A DNA stretch of 64,000 bases from Arctopsyche grandis (lineage: Eukaryota > Arthropoda > Insecta > Trichoptera > Hydropsychidae). The DNA is taken from NCBI RefSeq assembly GCF_051622035.1, contig NC_135358.1, forward strand, positions 9,651,001 through 9,715,000, written 5' to 3'. The translations under genes and the position numbers were made by a program. This document shows, piece by piece, positions 12,016 through 24,020 of this stretch. How positions within the stretch are numbered: the first letter of the stretch is position 1; every line of letters begins with the position of its first letter. The notes beneath the pieces were generated by a model that was not told where the DNA came from, did no database searches, and worked only from the letters and a program-made list of their open reading frames with translations.

Positions 12016-13702
12016 TAGGTGTGTGTGTATGTATAAAATACATAATAGTCCAATTAGGCTCCTTCATAACTATATTTGTTGTTGATTTTGCGCCAACGTG
12101 ACTCCGATGTCTAATTATGAGAATGTTTTGAGTGCCGTTGTATACTGTTAGTTAGGTCTTTGCTAAATATACAGAACTTTTTTTTAGTTCAAGTTGCAGT
12201 TTTGAATAGTTTTTGATCTATTAAAAATTGATTGTCTATGTATTTGACTGTCTAGGCTTAAATGATTAGATCTTAGGAAGATGAGGCAATAATTTAAAAA
12301 TATTTTAATTGGTGTGGATTTAGAGGTATATGTATGTATGTGTGTATATGTAGAGACCCAATAGTAGAAGACTTTGGCTAAAATACGGAAAAAACAAATT
12401 GCTAATCGAGTTTTTTTTGGTTGTAGGATACCATCACCATTCCCAATTATGTTGATTAATGGTGGCCCTTTCGACCCAATGCGAATATTTAGTAGGCACT
12501 TAAATTTCAGAGATGCCTCCTGTGGAATATGTGAAAATAATTAAACGTGGTTCTGCTTAAAAGATACCACTTACAGTTGACAGTAATGGAAATAATATCA
12601 TTAAATTTTATGAATTTGTTTCTATGTATAACGTGCAAAAAAGATTGCGGATATCAAAAAATGGCGCATGTGTTTCCAATGTCCAATTGCATTTATCGTT
12701 ATGATTTAAGTGTAGTCAATAACTTTTGAACTATCTACATACATATTGTACATACGTATGTATATTGCATCATCAAAACTTATACCTACGCATTTTTATC
12801 TGAAACTACACTCACATTTATGGATTTTCCATAAATTTTTAGCTTTCTGTAGTTACGTTTTGCCTCGAACGTTCCGTAATAATTTTCATACTTTCAAGCG
12901 GAGCTACCACTTTGTCGTATTAAAATTTGATCGTTAAATTCCTCATAAATAAGTTTTTTCTTAGTGTTGAGAAGTATTCAAATGTCTCTTACAATACATT
13001 TGTATTTTAATTGATCTTGGTTTTAAATGTATGCGAGTGATTTAAACGAAATCGAAACAGTTTGTGTAATGCGTTAGTATTTCATTTTGATATTCTATAA
13101 TATTATATGAGGATAAAACAACGAAGACAAAAGCCACATTGACCTTCACCCTATCGTCGTTATGAAATATAATACGAAATAATTTCTGTGGGAGAAAAAT
13201 AACGGAAAAAGTCTCGAGTTGTATAAGTTAAGTAAGTATATGACGTTCAAAAGGCAATATTACTGCAGTGAACTTTTTCTCTTGTTGAAATTTTCTTTGA
13301 AAAGAACAATAAGATTTGGGCAACGAGGTAATTTTTATCTTTTGTACCCAGGGTAATTTTATTAGCCCGCGCTGAAGTAAAAATCGCGTATAATTGAAAA
13401 TTGAGCGTACACTTCCTGCTATATTCGACCCTTGCTGACATGGGTATGGCCAATCTGGAGCCATTCTGGAGTAGTGTCTTCAACCCTCGACTAAATATAG
13501 GAAATCGACCGCCACTGCTTTCAAATTACATCCTTCCTCCTCTCGACTGATTTGAAATCCTTCATCACGTCACCGTCGAGATTGAATATCATAATTGTAT
13601 TTCGAACTTGCCTCTTAATTGAATTCAATTGAACGTGTAAACTATGTACGTACATACATATGTACATACGTATAATTTCACAATCAGTAATCTATCTATA
13701 TA

Positions 13703-13708
<6 letters not shown>
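12016..13708. other. Non-coding stretch, nothing assigned
   Basis: No supportable gene. Overlapping minus-strand frames at 13228-13483 have no recognisable domain. Scattered TATG/CATA runs occur at 12330, 12735-12765 and 13640-13670. Confidence 0.5.

Positions 13709-13781
<73 letters not shown>
13709..13781. repeat. (AT)n microsatellite
   Basis: An uninterrupted AT dinucleotide run of about 73 bp directly in front of a Helitron 5' end. The open frame across it encodes alternating Tyr-Ile and is not a gene. Confidence 0.95.
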
Positions 13782-13783
<2 letters not shown>

Positions 13784-13784
<1 letters not shown>

Positions 13785-14354
13785 CAATGTTTGTCTGTTT
13801 GTCTATCTGTCACGTATACATTCCTATACCGTTCAACCGATTGCGATGAAACTTACAGGAGCTATTGTGTGTATGTCCGCGATGGTTTCTGTAAAACATA
13901 GGTCGAAAGTGTCGTTTTGAAACGACGCGTGCCATGCATGCCACATTTTTTCTATATGTTTAAAACTATCTAAAAAAAGCCCACGTGCCACATGCACTGA
14001 TATGTGATTTCGCCCTAATAGTCGTTTCGATTCGACATATGTACATATGTATGTACGTCAAAGCTAACACACTGCCAACAAAATGTTTCCTCTAGGCTTA
14101 TTAGTCTCTGAGCATTTAGCGCCATCTATTGAAAATTTTCTTAATTAATAATTTTTTCTATTGGTGTTTTATATTGTTTATATGCTAGGTAGGTAGGTAG
14201 TTTTTGGCATTTTTTTTTCATATTAAAAAAATAATTATAAATATTAAATTAAATATATTTAAAAGGTATTTGAAAAAATGTCTTTTATTTTTTTTATTTA
14301 ATAACTTAATATGCCAACACCTATGCGATGATATTTCATCGTGTACAACACTAG
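13784..14354 (+). mobile_element. Non-autonomous Helitron-like element, plus orientation
   Basis: It starts with TC inside 'aaatcaatgtttgtctg'. The 3' end has a short hairpin (CGATGA, TATT, TCATCG at 14326-14341), then GTACAACA and a terminal CTAG at 14351-14354 followed by T. These are the structural signs of Helitrons: 5' TC, 3' hairpin, CTRR, insertion between A and T. The 5' part shares 'ccgttcaaccgattgcgat' with the element at 50676. The 3' half matches the minus-oriented element at 51054-51699. No Rep/helicase coding is present. Confidence 0.75.
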
Positions 14355-15905
14355 TATTATATAATGATTGATCTATATATGTATGTACATACATATATCA
14401 GCTTTATAATATGTAACATATGTAGTTACATATTATGCTGAAGGGCGAAAAAGGTATTTAACTACCTAATTATTGTTAGATATATTAACCTTTGTAATAT
14501 ATCATATTACATAATATTGTATGTAGGGGAAACCTACTTATAATGTGAAAATTATATATGATCACCGAACATTGTTATTGTTCACACTATTATATTAATT
14601 ATTACATATACATATAATATTTAAAACATATGTTTATATGAAAATTATTATGATTATAGTCGTGATTGTTCAAATATTGGTGGTGAATTTGTGAAAATTA
14701 AATCCAATGACATATAGATATAGTTTCGCTAACCCCATGACAGTTTCGGGTAATCATTTAGCGGCACGTCAAAAAGTTTGACACAGGAATGCTTTGGCAC
14801 AGGGTCATCGGGCAATATTTATCACCTCGCCACCTAAAGGTGTATTAGTTCGCTTGGATACTGTGATTAATTGCAGTTTCCGAGCTAATTCACAAACGCT
14901 CCCTTCCGCAGTCGCGGCAAGCCACCCCCGACTCACCCCCTTTTTACGGAGCGGGTGCCATCTCACCCACTTCGGAAGATTCACTCTTCTGGAAATTTAT
15001 CGAACAAAAGCGACGGGTATTTATGTTCAGCCCTAAAAATTAATTTGGGACATTCGAATGGCCCTCTTAACGGTTGTGTAATTTAGAGGACGGGTTTTGT
15101 TTTGTCAATTTGTTTCGTAATAAATTTTTCAGATAAGTTTGATTTTCGGATTTGGGATTCTATATGTATACATATATACATATGTGATGTAAATTATGTC
15201 TCATATTGAAGGGATTGGCTTGTACATAAATTTCCGTCTCACAATGATGTAGTGTATTTATGTACCTATATATGCCTATCTACATATGTATGTACATACG
15301 TATGTATATTCCGTTTATTCAACGACTGAAGACTTGCGTGGGCTTTGTAAATCGAGACAAACAATTTCTGTGTATGTACATATTGAAACTGCTAAAGCTC
15401 TTTAATTAGGTTTTCCTTTGAATCTTAAATGTGACCTTTAAAATTTAGTAGAATTTGTGTACAGGCAGCAATTGACGCGTTATCTCAAACGTTTTTTAAA
15501 TTGTATTGTATTATCATATCGGAAATATAATTTAGTACTAGATTAATACATTCGGTGTTAAAAATATGGAGAAATCTATTTAATTAAAAAATGAAACTCA
15601 CGTAGCAAATCTTTTTCGGATAAAAAGTTATTTTACACTCACAATAATTATTAGTTTTTGTACATAGTTTCAAATTAAGCAATTTAGTGGTTTAGCAAAT
15701 AAAGGGAGTTACTACTTCCTGCCAACTAAAATTTTGTAAAAATTTGCAATATTAAACGATAGCATTTCATTTACCAATTTGAAATTTCAGTGTAATATTT
15801 TTAAAATACACGCACACATTAAATATCAGATATCGATACTGAATACTCGTTAGTTAATATTTCAAGTTTAAACTGGCTCACGACTATATTTTATGTACGT
15901 ATGTA
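14355..15905. other. Non-coding stretch with a GC-richer island
   Basis: No gene is supported. At 14780-15020 the base composition rises and tetranucleotide runs are absent. The sequence there (for example 'gcagtcgcggcaagccac') looks unique and might be a conserved regulatory region. An 80-codon open frame covers it, but it has no known motif and a poor start context. TATG/CATA runs lie at 15170-15185 and 15280-15310. Confidence 0.4.
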
Positions 15906-15907
15906 TT

Positions 15908-16160
15908 ACGAGCGAAATAGCTCAGTGGTTAGTGGATAATGCTAACAACTGAGGGGTCAAGGGTTCGGGTCCTCACCTAGTGGTGTTGCTGGGCCAAGAC
16001 CCGAAATTGATAAATTGAAATTGACAACCTATCGCTTGAAAATTTGAATTTCTTGATTATGATTTAAATATACTACCCAGTCTGTAAAATGTTTCTTGAA
16101 ATATTAGTATTTTAAAAATTGTCCATAAATGTGTCTATGATACTGTGTAAATAAAATTTT
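15908..16160 (+). mobile_element. tRNA-derived SINE with well-kept tRNA-like head
   Basis: The head holds a clear box A ('tagctcagtggttagtgg') and box B ('gggttcgggtcctc') about 40 bp apart, close to a true tRNA. It lacks a foldable acceptor stem and continues into SINE body sequence ('gggccaagacccgaaatt', later 'gtccataaatgtgtctatga'). Many tRNA SINEs have an RNA polymerase III promoter of this type. It is therefore called a SINE, not a tRNA gene. Confidence 0.75.
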
Positions 16161-16242
16161 ATCAAATTAATAGTTATCGATGATCAAAAAAGCGCACTGG
16201 GTTTACTTGAGGCTTTCCCTATTTTAAATAAAATAAATAGAA

Positions 16243-16470
16243 AGTATGTGACTCTGGGTCGATCGTTTCCCATCAGAGTTTTCCAATTTATCTGATTTTA
16301 TTTTTGAAACGGTTCTTCTCCAAACCTACCTACCCTCTATTTGTCACTATTAGTTGAATATATGTAACTTCAAATTCATAATAATATTTAAATTTACAAA
16401 TAGTACATATGTATGTATGTAGGTGTCGCCTTGGAGCAATCTGTAATGGCACCATAATATAAATTTTATT
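16243..16470 (+). mobile_element. 5'-truncated SINE fragment
   Basis: Body only: 'gtgactctgggtcgatcgtt', 'cccatcagagttttccaatt', 'tttgaaacggttcttct'. It runs to a tail with 'gtgtcgccttggagcaatct' and an A/T-rich end. The tail resembles those at 37560-37650 and 23985-24010. A TATG run sits inside the tail. Confidence 0.7.
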
Positions 16471-16488
16471 AAAAAATAAAAATAAATT

Positions 16489-17770
16489 GTAATTATAATT
16501 TCACTGACTCTGGTTGTGAGCACGAATGTACATACATAACAATATAATTACAAATTCACTTCTTAGTTTCAGTGAAATTATATTAATTACACTGTTCGAC
16601 ACGAAAAATGGTTCAGAGACGAGATGTGACTCTTCTTATAGATCTATGCCCAGTTAACACGAATCTGGTAATAAAAAATGTTGATTGGCTCGAGATTCGG
16701 AGATATATGTGTTTTTTTAAATCGCGCGATTTTTCTATATCTTGGTGTTGTTCGGTTGATGTCTCAAAATCTGCTAATTTACTGTTCAAAATAAATATTG
16801 GAATCTATAGTCGGGTATTTTATCTTCGATTTGTAGTACTTTTCAACTTTCAAATATTTTTAAGTAGTCGTCTAGTTTAAATCAAAAGTCAAAAGTACGT
16901 ATATTCACTTGGGATTTTTTCCCACTGTTAATAATATTTTATATTGTGTTTCTTCTATTGAAACATGTTTATTGGGATAGTGTTCTGACCACACTATTTT
17001 TTGTTTTGGTTTAAAGGGGTTAATTGGAAGTGTGCTGAACTTTAAATCGGTAAAATTGCGAGCAAAAACTCGTACTAGTATTTACTCGTATTTAAACGAA
17101 TCTGAATTTAATTAATAGGGATAATATATTAAATTATCTTTATATGAGAATTAAATAAAATCCCACTTAGAAAAATCATGTTTCGACTATTCTTGTGGTT
17201 TAATAACAAAAATTCGTTTATTTTATCGAGGTAAGCCAGTTATCAATTAGTGTTCACTGGCATATACATATCTATAAGAAAAGTCATATCTCGTCTCTGA
17301 ACCAAAAAAAAATCGTCATTTGTCGAACAGTGTTATTGCATAATTTAATAAATTGAAAAATATAATATTAACAAAGGGGAATGTTTATATGACTTAAGCT
17401 TTATTGATTATTAAAACTAGATTTTAGAAAATTTTGATATAAGTAAACTCAAAATGTTAAATGAAAATAAAATTTTCATGTGTGTTTCATTCAGTTTGGG
17501 GTGAATATAAAAGCGTCATTCGGGTCGTCGTAATCAGAAAATTTATTTTCACGGCACGTAATATCAATTAATTGTTGAATCACAAAGCATTCTATAAAAT
17601 AATCTTAATTTGAAATTTCACTATCATTCGACTGTCAAAAATTATAATATCACTAGGGGTCTAGGTAGGTAGGGACATATAACTATTCCCAGTGAATGTG
17701 TAATTGGATATGAATTTACTGAAACGTCAATGTAATTATGATCTCACTGCTGTGATAATTTTACTGTAAC
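16489..17770. mobile_element. Long repeat with CAGTGAAATTATA-like ends
   Basis: The outer part is built of short blocks such as 'tataatttcactg' and 'cagtgaaattata' in both orientations. It shares its right half ('gtgaatataaaagcgtcatt', 'ctgtcaaaaattataatatc') with the shorter copy at 36715-37150. The copy here is split by the terminal-inverted-repeat element at 16590-17332. No recognisable coding sequence. Class is uncertain. Confidence 0.5.
16590..17332. mobile_element. TIR transposon, possibly PIF/Harbinger, TTA duplication
   Basis: Terminal inverted repeats of about 50 bp begin CACTGTTCGACA and end TGTCGAACAGTG, and include 'aatggttcagagacgagat' on the left and its complement on the right. 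Both ends are flanked by TTA, the 3-bp duplication typical of PIF/Harbinger. The 743-bp interior has a 90-codon frame with no known domain, so it is likely non-autonomous. It is nested in the repeat at 16489-17770. Confidence 0.65.
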
Positions 17771-18754
17771 ATATGCAAATACAAAAGTATGTGTATCTCG
17801 TTTTAATATTCAAAAGAGTGGGAGGAGAGTACATAAAAATATTTTTTCTTTGTAAAAATTATGCGGCTCTTCGAAAAATCGTACATTTCATTACTGGCCC
17901 TCGTCCAAAAAAGGTTTGAGTATACATATGTATGTATACGTACGAGCAGATTTTGGAAAATCCTTTATAATAACTAAAAGTCAACAATGGTTTTCTATTT
18001 GCGGGCCTAACATAACACCACGTCAACGTCAACGTTTTCCCCTTCGTATAACATTGAATTTTCTCATAAATTAATTAATGTAGATTTTAGAGCTGAGCTC
18101 GTACCGCTAAGCAAACACGTCAAACTCTCCGTATTAATCGATTAATTATTGTATTTTGTACCACTTGTCCTCCGTAGAGAATAGTTTATCAAACGCTTGT
18201 TAACTTGACGCCACGCACAAGCTACGTAATCGAATCACGATATTTTTTAACGGTATCGAATTTTGTTATTACGATGCGCAATTTTTGATAGAAAACTTTG
18301 GGATAATTTATCGGTCGATTTGCACACGCTATCTGTATCTCACACGTGTTGGTGTAATGTAATAAAAATTTTTGATACGTTACATATGATTGATGTGGAA
18401 AACGTGATGTTTCCATACACACGTATGTATGTGCATATGTACATATATGAAGAACGTTTTTGTTATTTGTTTCAAAGTTTCAGTATCGGGGGGTGGAAAA
18501 GGCTGATATAATTGGGTATTTTAATGTATATACGTATTGATTTTATTGCTAGACCTGTGTTTGTGTTTTTCAAGTGTGTCGTTAACCGTCATCTATTTCT
18601 ATAGACTAGGTTTAAGGGGTGTGCTATATGTGGGAGTCTTACGTAGATTGATATCTATGAAGTATTCGAAATCAAAAATTCTATTTAATTTTTTTTTGTC
18701 TTAAAAATGGGTACTATTATATATATATAAAGAACTAACGACCTCGGTGCACGC
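17771..18754. other. Non-coding stretch, nothing assigned
   Basis: No gene recognised. The overlapping frames at 18222-18511 on opposite strands show no motif. Confidence 0.5.
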
Positions 18755-18955
18755 CAATTCGTGCTTTTTGATTTTTAATTGCTTTTTATTATTACTAAAC
18801 TATGTTCTCGATACATCTTATATCTATTTTATAGCTACTGATCTACTGATAATTTTCTATTTTACAAATTTAATTTAATTTTGTTAGTAATCATAGTATA
18901 ATATTATTATAATTTTAATGTACAGCATAATATGAAAAAGAGCTCAAAAACCTAT
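18755..18955 (-). repeat. Dispersed repeat, copy 1 (second copy at 32027)
   Basis: About 200 bp closely matches 32027-32230. Shared blocks include 'tagctactgatctactgat', 'gtaatcatagtat', 'ttaatgtacagcataata' and 'aaaaagagctcaaaaacct'. A T-rich left edge suggests a minus-oriented retroelement with a poly-A-like tail. The copy here runs into the LINE at 18959, with an 11-bp direct repeat (acctatttcga, twice) at the boundary. Confidence 0.7.
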
Positions 18956-18958
18956 TTC

Positions 18959-20011
18959 GAACCTATTTCGAATTCGCTCTATTGTCACGGATATTCCATT
19001 GGATCTGTATTTTTGAAGCATGTGGAATCTATGGTCGACTTGGGTATCACTTTTGATCCTCAATTCACCTTTCACAAACACATCAAGACAGTCGCTGACG
19101 TTTCCTTTCGTCGACTTGGACTTGTCTTGAGATATGCTAGATTATTCTCCAACCCTTTGTCTTCTCGCTTGCTTTTCAACTCGCTTGTGAGAAGTAAGCT
19201 AGAGTATAATGCGATTGTGTGGAATCCGCATGAACCAAATTACTCTCTGATGATCGAAAAAGTGCAAAAAGCATTTCTTCGTTTTCTATCTAAGAAAGAG
19301 TTTGGGTATTACCCATATCTCTATCCTACTCCGTTCCTTTTGGGCATGCTTGGGTATAATTCCCTCGAACTTCGGAGAAACTTCTCGTTAATTCGTTTCG
19401 TTCTCCAGCTACTGCGTGGTAATATGTCATGCCCGTTGTTGCTGGAACAATTGGGACTTTATGTACCTAATAATTATGTGCGTGGTAGATATCATAATTT
19501 AATGGTTGTACTTTCTGCTCACACAGTTCTTTTTCGAATGGTTCCTATACCTAGAGCTATTCGACTTATCAATGAAATCGTTGCTGCCGTCCCTGAATGT
19601 GTTATTTTCCACCTTGGGGAGCGTAGATTATCGGATGTTATTTTAACATATTTATCTGGTAACCTGCGCTCATAATTACTTTCTTAATTTGAATGTGATG
19701 TATGAGTGGAATCTTAATCTACTCTCTTCCATTTGGGCCTCGCTGTGATTTTATTTTTTATTCATATTTTGTTTGATTTATTTTACTTTTTCTTTCTCCT
19801 TTGTACATTTTTATGTACTATTTTAATTGTATTATTATTTTCCTTTTGTTACTTTTTTATTATTATTTTATTTTACCATGTTTTCTGCTTTCTAATTTTT
19901 CTGTTTTTTACTTGTATTTATATCATTGTTAAATGTAGGCCATTGTGGCGCATTAGGTTCTTCCTGTAATGCCACAATGGTCCAAAACTATTAATAAATA
20001 AATAAATAAAT
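18959..20011 (+). mobile_element. 5'-truncated Jockey-like LINE, 3' part of ORF2
   Basis: An open frame to the TAA at 19673-19675 encodes about 240 residues of the reverse transcriptase C-terminal (thumb) region and the protein's natural end. Visible landmarks are LGITFDPQFTFHKHI, then LVRSKLEYNAIVWNP, a pattern typical of Jockey-group LINEs. The catalytic core lies upstream and is missing, as expected from 5' truncation. The frame is intact over 240 codons, so insertion is fairly recent. The 3' UTR is T-rich, followed by a hairpin (19940-19980) and an (AATA)n tail at 19993-20011. Confidence 0.85.
19940..19980 (+). other. LINE 3' UTR stem-loop
   Basis: CCATTGTGGC (19940-19949) pairs perfectly with GCCACAATGG (19971-19980) around a 21-nt loop, just before the AATA tail. 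The truncated copy at 26435-26478 keeps the same stem. Some LINE reverse transcriptases recognise such 3' stem-loops. That role is inferred here. Confidence 0.8.
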
Positions 20012-20166
20012 TTAAACAATTCGTGCTTGTAGTTTGTTAGCTGTACACAAAACACTGCTGGACTTCGCACTCCTCCTTTGGTTGGATAATATGTGGTTAG
20101 TTTTCCTATAAAAGATAACCTAGTCACTTAAATACAGAAAGTCCATTCGTAATCTAATATATAATT

Positions 20167-20395
20167 TCGAAAGAGACTTTGTATGTAAGTACGTATATGT
20201 ATATGTAAGTATCTTTGGTTGGGAACTTCGGAAACAAAAAAAAGTTTCTATGACCACAATTCAATTGGTTGAATCTTATATTTTTTGCGATTCAAATAAA
20301 TTTAATAAAAAAGCAAATTAATATTTACTGTTAGATTCGCCATGTTTAAGCTGTTAATGTTACAAATACTGAGCGAAGCCGGGTAAAACAACTAG
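20167..20395 (+). mobile_element. Short non-autonomous Helitron-like element
   Basis: The 5' end 'tcgaaagagactttgtatg' lies after an AT-rich flank. The 3' end reads 'gagcgaagccgggtaaaac' and then aactag, ending CTAG followed by T. 'GAAGCCGGGTA...CTAGT' is a common 3' end among arthropod Helitrons. Length is 229 bp, with no coding sequence. Confidence 0.7.
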
Positions 20396-21169
20396 TAATT
20401 AATAATTATAATTGAAACAATTGTCTGATCGCATTTATTACGACCTGGTTGGTCGGTGTTGCCACTCTTACTTATTTATTTAAAAGTATTCATGTCGAAC
20501 CCGTCACGGACGGATGGCTTAGACATTTATATATGTATTTGGTTATTTAAAATATACGACTTCAAAAACTTTTGCATATTGTACAGAGGTCGTTTATTTT
20601 ACGAGGGCTTACTCACACTATATGGTGTACTGACCGTTGATTTTTCCGAAGATTGGTGAACGGGACTTCGTAAATAGAACGACCTCTATTTAACACAGGT
20701 ATCGAATACATGAAAGAATTAAATTTGACATTCAAAGAATATTAAAACGCAACCAGACACGGAATTAAGAACCGTCATCGAGATCGATTACCCGCAGAAT
20801 GATGCTGCAGATGCGAGATGGCAATGTCAAAGCAATGAGCTGACATGGAGTATATAGTACATAGCATCGGTAGCTCGATGACTTTTTGTCACTTTCTATC
20901 GTTTTGCGTCATCCATTCCGTATAAACCGAAAAACTTTATTTAAGGAAGAGTGTCTTATCATCAAAATTTCGCCATTTTGCCCAACCATATTCCATACAT
21001 TTTCTTTAGCCTATAAAAATATTTACAAAGTATGTATGTATGTATGTAGGGATTGGGTGGATATTTTATTCGTAAACAGAAGGGCGTCTTTTCTAACATA
21101 AAGTTTGTGAAACGTTGATTCAGTCGGTGTTTCGACGGACTGAATTCGATTATTGGCAATGTTTCGGTC

Positions 21170-21660
21170 GGACGACTTCATTTATATTTATTTGCACCCT
21201 TCGGACGGGGCTGATCTCTTTGCGGCCGACCAAATAATTGGCCCTCTCGTCGAAAGGGCGACGGATCGCCCATTAAGGCGATAACGGTACACATGATAAT
21301 GTAATGTCGACAAAGAAAGCTGTGCGAGACAGAGATAAATCTCCACCCCGCGCTGTCCCACACCACGTTTGGATGATCTCGCCCCTCACGCGCCCAACCC
21401 TTCTCACCTACCCGCCCATCCACCCCGTGACGTCAGCGCTCTTGGATTTTTCTCCCGTCTCTAACGAATATAACGTATATTTATTGCGCGAATATAAAGT
21501 TTCTCGTATAATACGGCCGACGTCTTCGGAAACTGATTCAATTTTGAAACTCTTCGTTCCTCACTCTTCTTGCATCCCCCCATTTTCCTCCCGTCCTCGC
21601 CGATGACGCACTTTCTCTCATCGACTGCTGTTTGTTTTTCGACGGCGACGAAAAATGTCC
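21170..21660. promoter_or_regulatory. GC-rich unique island with a CRE palindrome
   Basis: About 490 bp is far richer in G and C than the surroundings and nearly free of tetranucleotide runs. It contains a perfect TGACGTCA (21428-21435), the site bound by CREB/ATF-type factors. Open frames at 21178-21423 (minus) and 21304-21606 (plus) overlap on opposite strands and have no recognisable domain. A promoter or enhancer is plausible but unproven. Confidence 0.35.
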
Positions 21661-21854
21661 TCTTTACGTGTGTCTTCGGATGATATCAATTACTTTTGTG
21701 AATTTTTCCAAACAATGGCGATTGTTTAAGATGTTATAAAAATTGTATTGTTCTAAAGCCATAAATTCTAGAACGGGTAATGTCTTTATATAATACCTAG
21801 GTTTTTCATACTAAATTTCAATGCATCATACTTTCGTATGTACGTACAATGTAC

Positions 21855-22105
21855 GAGCCACAGTATAGTTTACTGGTTAACGACATTGTTTGTCAGAGGG
21901 GTCGTGGGTTCAAATCCCGGCCGGTACGAGATCTGGATTTTTAATTATACCAGATCTCCTGTTACAGTTTACGATTTTTATCTAACTTAATTGTTGTGAC
22001 GGCTCCAATAAAATCCTTCCTCTCAGTTTCTCGCAAATTTGATGTTTTCCTAGATACATTTGAAGAATTTGTTTAATACTTACAATACATATGTACAATG
22101 TTTGA
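21855..22105 (+). mobile_element. tRNA-derived SINE, second subfamily
   Basis: The tRNA-like head 'gagccacagtatagttta' has a clean box B ('gggttcaaatccc') and is followed by 'ggccggtacgagatctgga'. The body has 'atctaacttaattgttgtga', then a 'cgcaaatttgat' block. The same subfamily is at 23733-24020 (plus) and 34885-35131 (minus). Its body differs from the 'gatcgtttcctatcagag' subfamily. Confidence 0.75.
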
Positions 22106-22371
22106 CCATATATGTAGTGTAAAATCAAAATGGGTGTATAGTGAAAGTTTATGTTAGACCTATACATACTTTCTTAGCTGTCGTAGTAGGCGTTCATGAT
22201 GATTTTTTCGATTATTTTCTCAAATTTCCGTCGTCGTTGAGCTATATCATTACACACTATCAAATCAAGTTGGATTTTTTTGATGAGATGACGCAATAAT
22301 AGATTTTAAAAAGGGAAATTTCTTAAAATTCTTAATTTTTTCAGAAATTTTGTGTCCGGATTCATCATAAT

Positions 22372-22620
22372 CATCTACAGCCATTCACAATCCACTGCTG
22401 AATAAAGGCCTCTCCAACACGCTTCCACTTATATCGGTTTTGCGTAACTCTCATCCATCTCATCCCATACATTTTCCTAATTTCGACCACCCATCTTCCC
22501 CGCGGTCTTCCTTTTACCCTTTTGCATTCTCTCGGGTACTATTCTAGCACTTTGTTCCACCTTTCTAGCCGTTGCCATTTCAATGTCGTCATTCTATCCA
22601 CTATATCCACTACCCAAATT
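22372..22620 (-). pseudogene. RTE-like LINE C-terminal fragment
   Basis: On the minus strand the translation includes YPRECKRVKGRPRGRWVVEI, followed by KWKRVGEAFIQQW. This is the familiar C-terminal stretch of RTE-like reverse transcriptase polyproteins in arthropods ('GRPRGRW'). One stop codon lies just before it (VLE-stop-YPRE). Only about 80 codons remain, so it is a dead fragment. Confidence 0.7.
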
Positions 22621-23732
22621 AAAGGTGAATATAGTTATACTCAAGAATGTTCTGAATAACTTTTTTATTCAAAATAATCTCGGGAACATTAAAAAATGAC
22701 GATTTTTTGAAAATGAAGCTTCCACCATATAAACATCCATGGGACTTTCAGCGAAACGGCGTTTTTAAATTCTCGTTAATCAGTCAAAATTTATCATAAT
22801 CGATTCAAATAGACTTCGATAGGTGAGATTTTTTATCGAGATAAATCGATCGGTTGAAGGCACAGGATATTGTTTAAAATCAATGAATTTTTTTTATTCA
22901 TAAAATTCGTATTTTCCGCTCTGGCTTAAATTGTATATATGTGTATAAAACAGTCCACTTCATACATAAATGGATCATCTTAATAGATACAATATTTTTT
23001 CATATGTATGAAGCATACATATTTATCACCATTTTTATATGGTTAAGGCTGTACGAAACTTTCTGCGTGTTGACATTGTTATACACGTCCAAAGAGACCA
23101 ACACGAAAAATGATGTTACAAAAAACCTTTTTAAGCATATTTCATTTAGATTTGTCTAACAAAACGTTTGCTTATACAACATTAATTAATACATTACACG
23201 TTATAAGCAATTACAAGCTATTATATTAAATCAACACGCCGGTGAATAAATGTCCGACGTCACGTATGACACGACACTCACTGTAATTGTAATCATTTCA
23301 CTTTATTAAATAGTATTTTCGCGGACGATCGTTACGATTTTACGTATAAGAATAGGATATTTATTTTCTAAGTGAAGCATCGCATGTCGACAATCGTATA
23401 CATGTTATTTTTTCGTGTAAAGCAATAACAGAAATGAAGAGCTTCCGTCATTGCTTTAGCTTGTACAAGTGACATTTAGAATCGAGTAAAGTGCGTTCGT
23501 ATCTAGACAGCTTTGAGATTAATCGACATGCGTGCTTAATCAGATTTTTTAAATATTTTATCTATGTTTGGAAATCAGGTTCTTTCGAATGATGGATGTC
23601 CACCGATGGGATATGATAGACATTTTTATTTCTGATTTTATGAATGATTTTGAATGTTTCTAAAACTGCTGGCAAGATTTTAATGATTATATAGGTATAT
23701 GTAGGTAGAATAATCTACCGTCAACATCATAT

Positions 23733-24020
23733 TGAGCCACAGCGTAACACACTGGTTAAGCCACTATTTATCGGTATAGAGATAGAGGGTTCATATTCCG
23801 GCCGGAGTTGTATATATTATAAATATTCGATTTCTATACGTCTCCTGTTTGAGTATTCCATTCTATCTAACTTAATTATTGTGATGAATCTCGCAAATCC
23901 GATTTTGTTGATTGTTAAATAGTAAATACACTTACATTGTAGAATCTGCTTAGTATTTATGTACAAGTTTGGTCATAGGTCTCGTTTTGGAACAACCTGA
24001 GATGGTTTCTAAAAATAAAA
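23733..24020 (+). mobile_element. tRNA-derived SINE, second subfamily
   Basis: The head is 'gagccacagcgtaacacac' with a weakened box B ('agggttcatattcc'). It shares the body 'atctaacttaattattgtga' and 'ctcgcaaatccgattttgtt' with the copy at 21855. The tail 'ctcgttttggaacaacctg' resembles the tails at 16430 and 37600. Confidence 0.7.

Noticed and set aside
13644..13901. 85-codon open frame across the (AT)n run
   Set aside because: It encodes alternating Tyr-Ile from the microsatellite and continues into a Helitron 5' end; no protein features.
15908..15980. tRNA gene
   Set aside because: Boxes A and B are good, but no acceptor stem pairs and the sequence continues into a SINE body seen many times in this window.
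16608..16880. 90-codon frame inside the TTA-flanked TIR element, considered as a transposase remnant
   Set aside because: No catalytic motif or similarity that I can recognise; starts within the inverted repeat itself.
21178..21606. Overlapping frames of 81 and 100 codons in the GC-rich island
   Set aside because: They lie on opposite strands over the same bases, as expected in GC-rich DNA with few stop codons; no domain recognised.
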